A DNA stretch of 6,280 nt, taken from assembly GCA_002392525.1 (NCBI GenBank), contig DGHE01000048.1, positions 1 through 6,280 on the forward strand. The letters run 5' to 3'. Made by a program: the position numbers and the translations under genes. The notes under the pieces were generated by a model, which was not told the DNA's origin, did no database searches, and was given only the letters and a program-made list of their open reading frames with translations. Positions within the stretch are counted from its first letter, which is position 1. Every line of letters begins with the position of its first letter. The DNA comes from Bacteroidales bacterium UBA3856 (GTDB taxonomy: Bacteria > Bacteroidota > Bacteroidia > Bacteroidales > UBA932). Shown here in pieces: positions 4,656 to 6,280 of this stretch.

Positions 4656-6280
4656 ATGCAGTTACAAGTATCCGAAGACCTGAACAGGATCATCGCCTAT
4701 GCCCGGGAAGAAGCCATGCGCACGGGTAGCTATGGCATTGGCCCGGATCACCTGTTCCTGGGCATTATCCGTCATGAGGACAACGCCGCCTTCCGGAGCG
4801 TCCAGAGCCTGGGCGTGGAACCGGCCGACCTCAAGTCCTTCATTGACCAGCGCATTTTTACCAATGAGACCATTCCCTACGAACAGCTGGACCATATCAG
4901 TTTCTCGCGCCAGGCGCAGAACGTGCTCAGCATCACTGTGATGGAAGCGTCGCGGCTCAAGAGTCCCGCGGCCCGTCCGGAGCATCTGCTGCTGGCCCTG
5001 TGCCGTACCACCGAGAGCTACGGACAGGTTTACCTGCGCCAGCACGGCATTGACTACGGCCGTCTTCTGGCATATATGGAGGACGAGGGCATGCTGTCGT
5101 CCCCGTCGGCTCCCCGGGAGGAGGAACAGCCGTCACAGGGACCGGATCAGGAGCCGGAGGCCGACAAGAAACTCTCCATCGAGGAGTTTGCCTACGACCT
5201 TACGCAGGCGGCCCGTGACGGAAAGCTGGATCCGGTGGTGGGCCGGGACATGGAGATTTCCCGCGTCATCGAAATCCTGGGACGGCGCAAGAAGAACAAT
5301 CCCATGCTCATCGGCGAGCCCGGCGTGGGAAAATCGGCCATCGTGGAAGGCATCGCGCAGAAGATTGCCTCCGGGGATATATCGGCCGCCCTTGCAAAAA
5401 AGAGAATCCTGTCGCTGGACATTGCCTCGGTGGTGGCCGGCACCAAGTATCGCGGAGACTTTGAGAAGCGCCTCAAGGCCATTATCAAGGAGGCCTCCGA
5501 GAACCCGGACCTCATTCTGTTTATTGACGAGTTCCACACCATTGTGGGCGCGGGCGGGGCTTCCGGCAGTCTGGATGCTGCCAATATGCTCAAGCCGGCG
5601 CTGGCACGCGGAGAATTCCAGTGCATCGGCGCCACCACCCTGGACGAATTCACCAAGATTGTGGAGAAGGACGGCGCCCTGGACCGGCGTTTCCAGAAAA
5701 TTGTGGTGGAGCCAACGGGTGTGGCGGAATCCATCGAGATTCTGCAGCATCTAAAACCCAAATATGAGGAATTCCACGGCATTACTTATACGAACGAAGC
5801 CGTTGAGGCGGCCGTGCGGCTGACAGACCGTTACATCACCGACAAGTCTCTGCCCGACAAGGCCATTGACGCCCTGGATGAGGCCGGCTCCATGGTGCGG
5901 CTGTCCCTTGCGAAGAAAAAGGGCGCTGCGCACACCGTGGATGCCGAGGACATTGCCAGCGTGGTGTCCAAGATGACGGGCATTCCCGTTACCAAGGTGG
6001 CCGAGAGTGAAGGAAACCGCATTGTGAAGATGCGGAAGCGTCTCCAGGGACGTATCATCGGCCAGGACGAGGCCATCGAGACGGTGGTGCGGGCCATCCA
6101 GCGCAACCGCGCGGGGCTCAAGGACCCGAACCGGCCCATTGGAACGTTCCTGTTTTTTGGCCCTACCGGCGTGGGTAAGACGCAGCTGGCACGGTCGCTG
6201 GCAGAATACCTGTTTGACAGTGAGGAAAACCTGGTGCGCATTGACATGAGCGAGTACATGGAGAAGTTCAGCGTGAGCCG
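4656..6280 (+). CDS. Clp/Hsp100 AAA+ unfoldase, ClpC-like but without middle domain (runs off right edge)
   Basis: A two-ring ATP-dependent protein unfoldase that, if it pairs with ClpP, feeds substrates into the protease; cytosolic. I translated 541 codons from the ATG at 4656 to the edge without a stop; family members are about 750-850 aa. Domains seen: Clp N-domain with two repeats (GPDHLFLGIIR 29-39, RPEHLLLALCR 107-117); an acidic, proline-rich linker (about 143-172); AAA1 with Walker A GEPGVGKS (220-227), pore loop TKYRGDFE (263-270), Walker B LILFIDE (286-292), arginine pair in LDRRFQ (342-347) and sensor-2 region LPDKAIDALDEAG (399-411); start of AAA2 with GQDEAI (469-474), RAGLKDPNRPIG (485-496), Walker A GPTGVGKT (502-509) and RIDMSEYMEKF (528-538). 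Only about 58 residues separate DEAG from GQDEAI, so the coiled-coil middle domain of ClpC/ClpB is missing, as in ClpA. AAA2 wording is ClpC-like. The IGF/IGL loop that docks ClpP lies beyond the edge. It starts 3 nt after the LolA-like gene with no Shine-Dalgarno. Confidence 0.93.
   Translation, partial: MQLQVSEDLNRIIAYAREEAMRTGSYGIGPDHLFLGIIRHEDNAAFRSVQSLGVEPADLKSFIDQRIFTNETIPYEQLDHISFSRQAQNVLSITVMEASRLKSPAARPEHLLLALCRTTESYGQVYLRQHGIDYGRLLAYMEDEGMLSSPSAPREEEQPSQGPDQEPEADKKLSIEEFAYDLTQAARDGKLDPVVGRDMEISRVIEILGRRKKNNPMLIGEPGVGKSAIVEGIAQKIASGDISAALAKKRILSLDIASVVAGTKYRGDFEKRLKAIIKEASENPDLILFIDEFHTIVGAGGASGSLDAANMLKPALARGEFQCIGATTLDEFTKIVEKDGALDRRFQKIVVEPTGVAESIEILQHLKPKYEEFHGITYTNEAVEAAVRLTDRYITDKSLPDKAIDALDEAGSMVRLSLAKKKGAAHTVDAEDIASVVSKMTGIPVTKVAESEGNRIVKMRKRLQGRIIGQDEAIETVVRAIQRNRAGLKDPNRPIGTFLFFGPTGVGKTQLARSLAEYLFDSEENLVRIDMSEYMEKFSVS

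Overview
The window looks like chromosomal DNA from a GC-rich member of the Bacteroidota, most likely order Bacteroidales. Three things suggest this. The genes lack Shine-Dalgarno sequences. Three gene or operon starts are preceded by a perfect TAnnTTTG box, the -7 element of the Bacteroidota primary sigma factor. The protein types and gene order also fit. Alistipes or a relative would match the GC richness, but the genus is a guess. I see no mobile element, tRNA, rRNA or CRISPR array. About 96% of the window is coding.

Left half, minus strand (1-3413): a tight operon read right to left as metY - metX - aspartokinase. metY and metX overlap by 8 nt, and metX and the kinase are 5 nt apart. The kinase runs off the left edge and is probably the N-terminal part of a bifunctional ThrA/MetL-type aspartokinase-homoserine dehydrogenase. 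If so, the operon covers aspartate phosphorylation, homoserine formation, homoserine acylation (MetX) and direct sulfhydrylation to homocysteine (MetY), which is the committed branch to methionine.

Centre (3414-3634): an AT-rich divergent control region. It holds a minus-strand promoter for the methionine operon, a plus-strand promoter for an Lrp/AsnC-family regulator, and a dyad between the -33 and -7 elements of the methionine promoter. It also holds a perfect 18-bp inverted repeat with a second hairpin nested in its spacer, placed almost exactly at the predicted transcription start of the methionine operon. This structured leader matches no riboswitch I recognise and is the most novel-looking element in the window.

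Right half, plus strand (3635-6280): the Lrp/AsnC regulator (a natural candidate to control the methionine operon), then a small exported LolA-like protein with its own candidate promoter, then, 3 nt later, a Clp/Hsp100 AAA+ unfoldase that runs off the right edge. The unfoldase has ClpC-like ATPase domains but lacks the coiled-coil middle domain normal for ClpC, giving it a ClpA-like layout.
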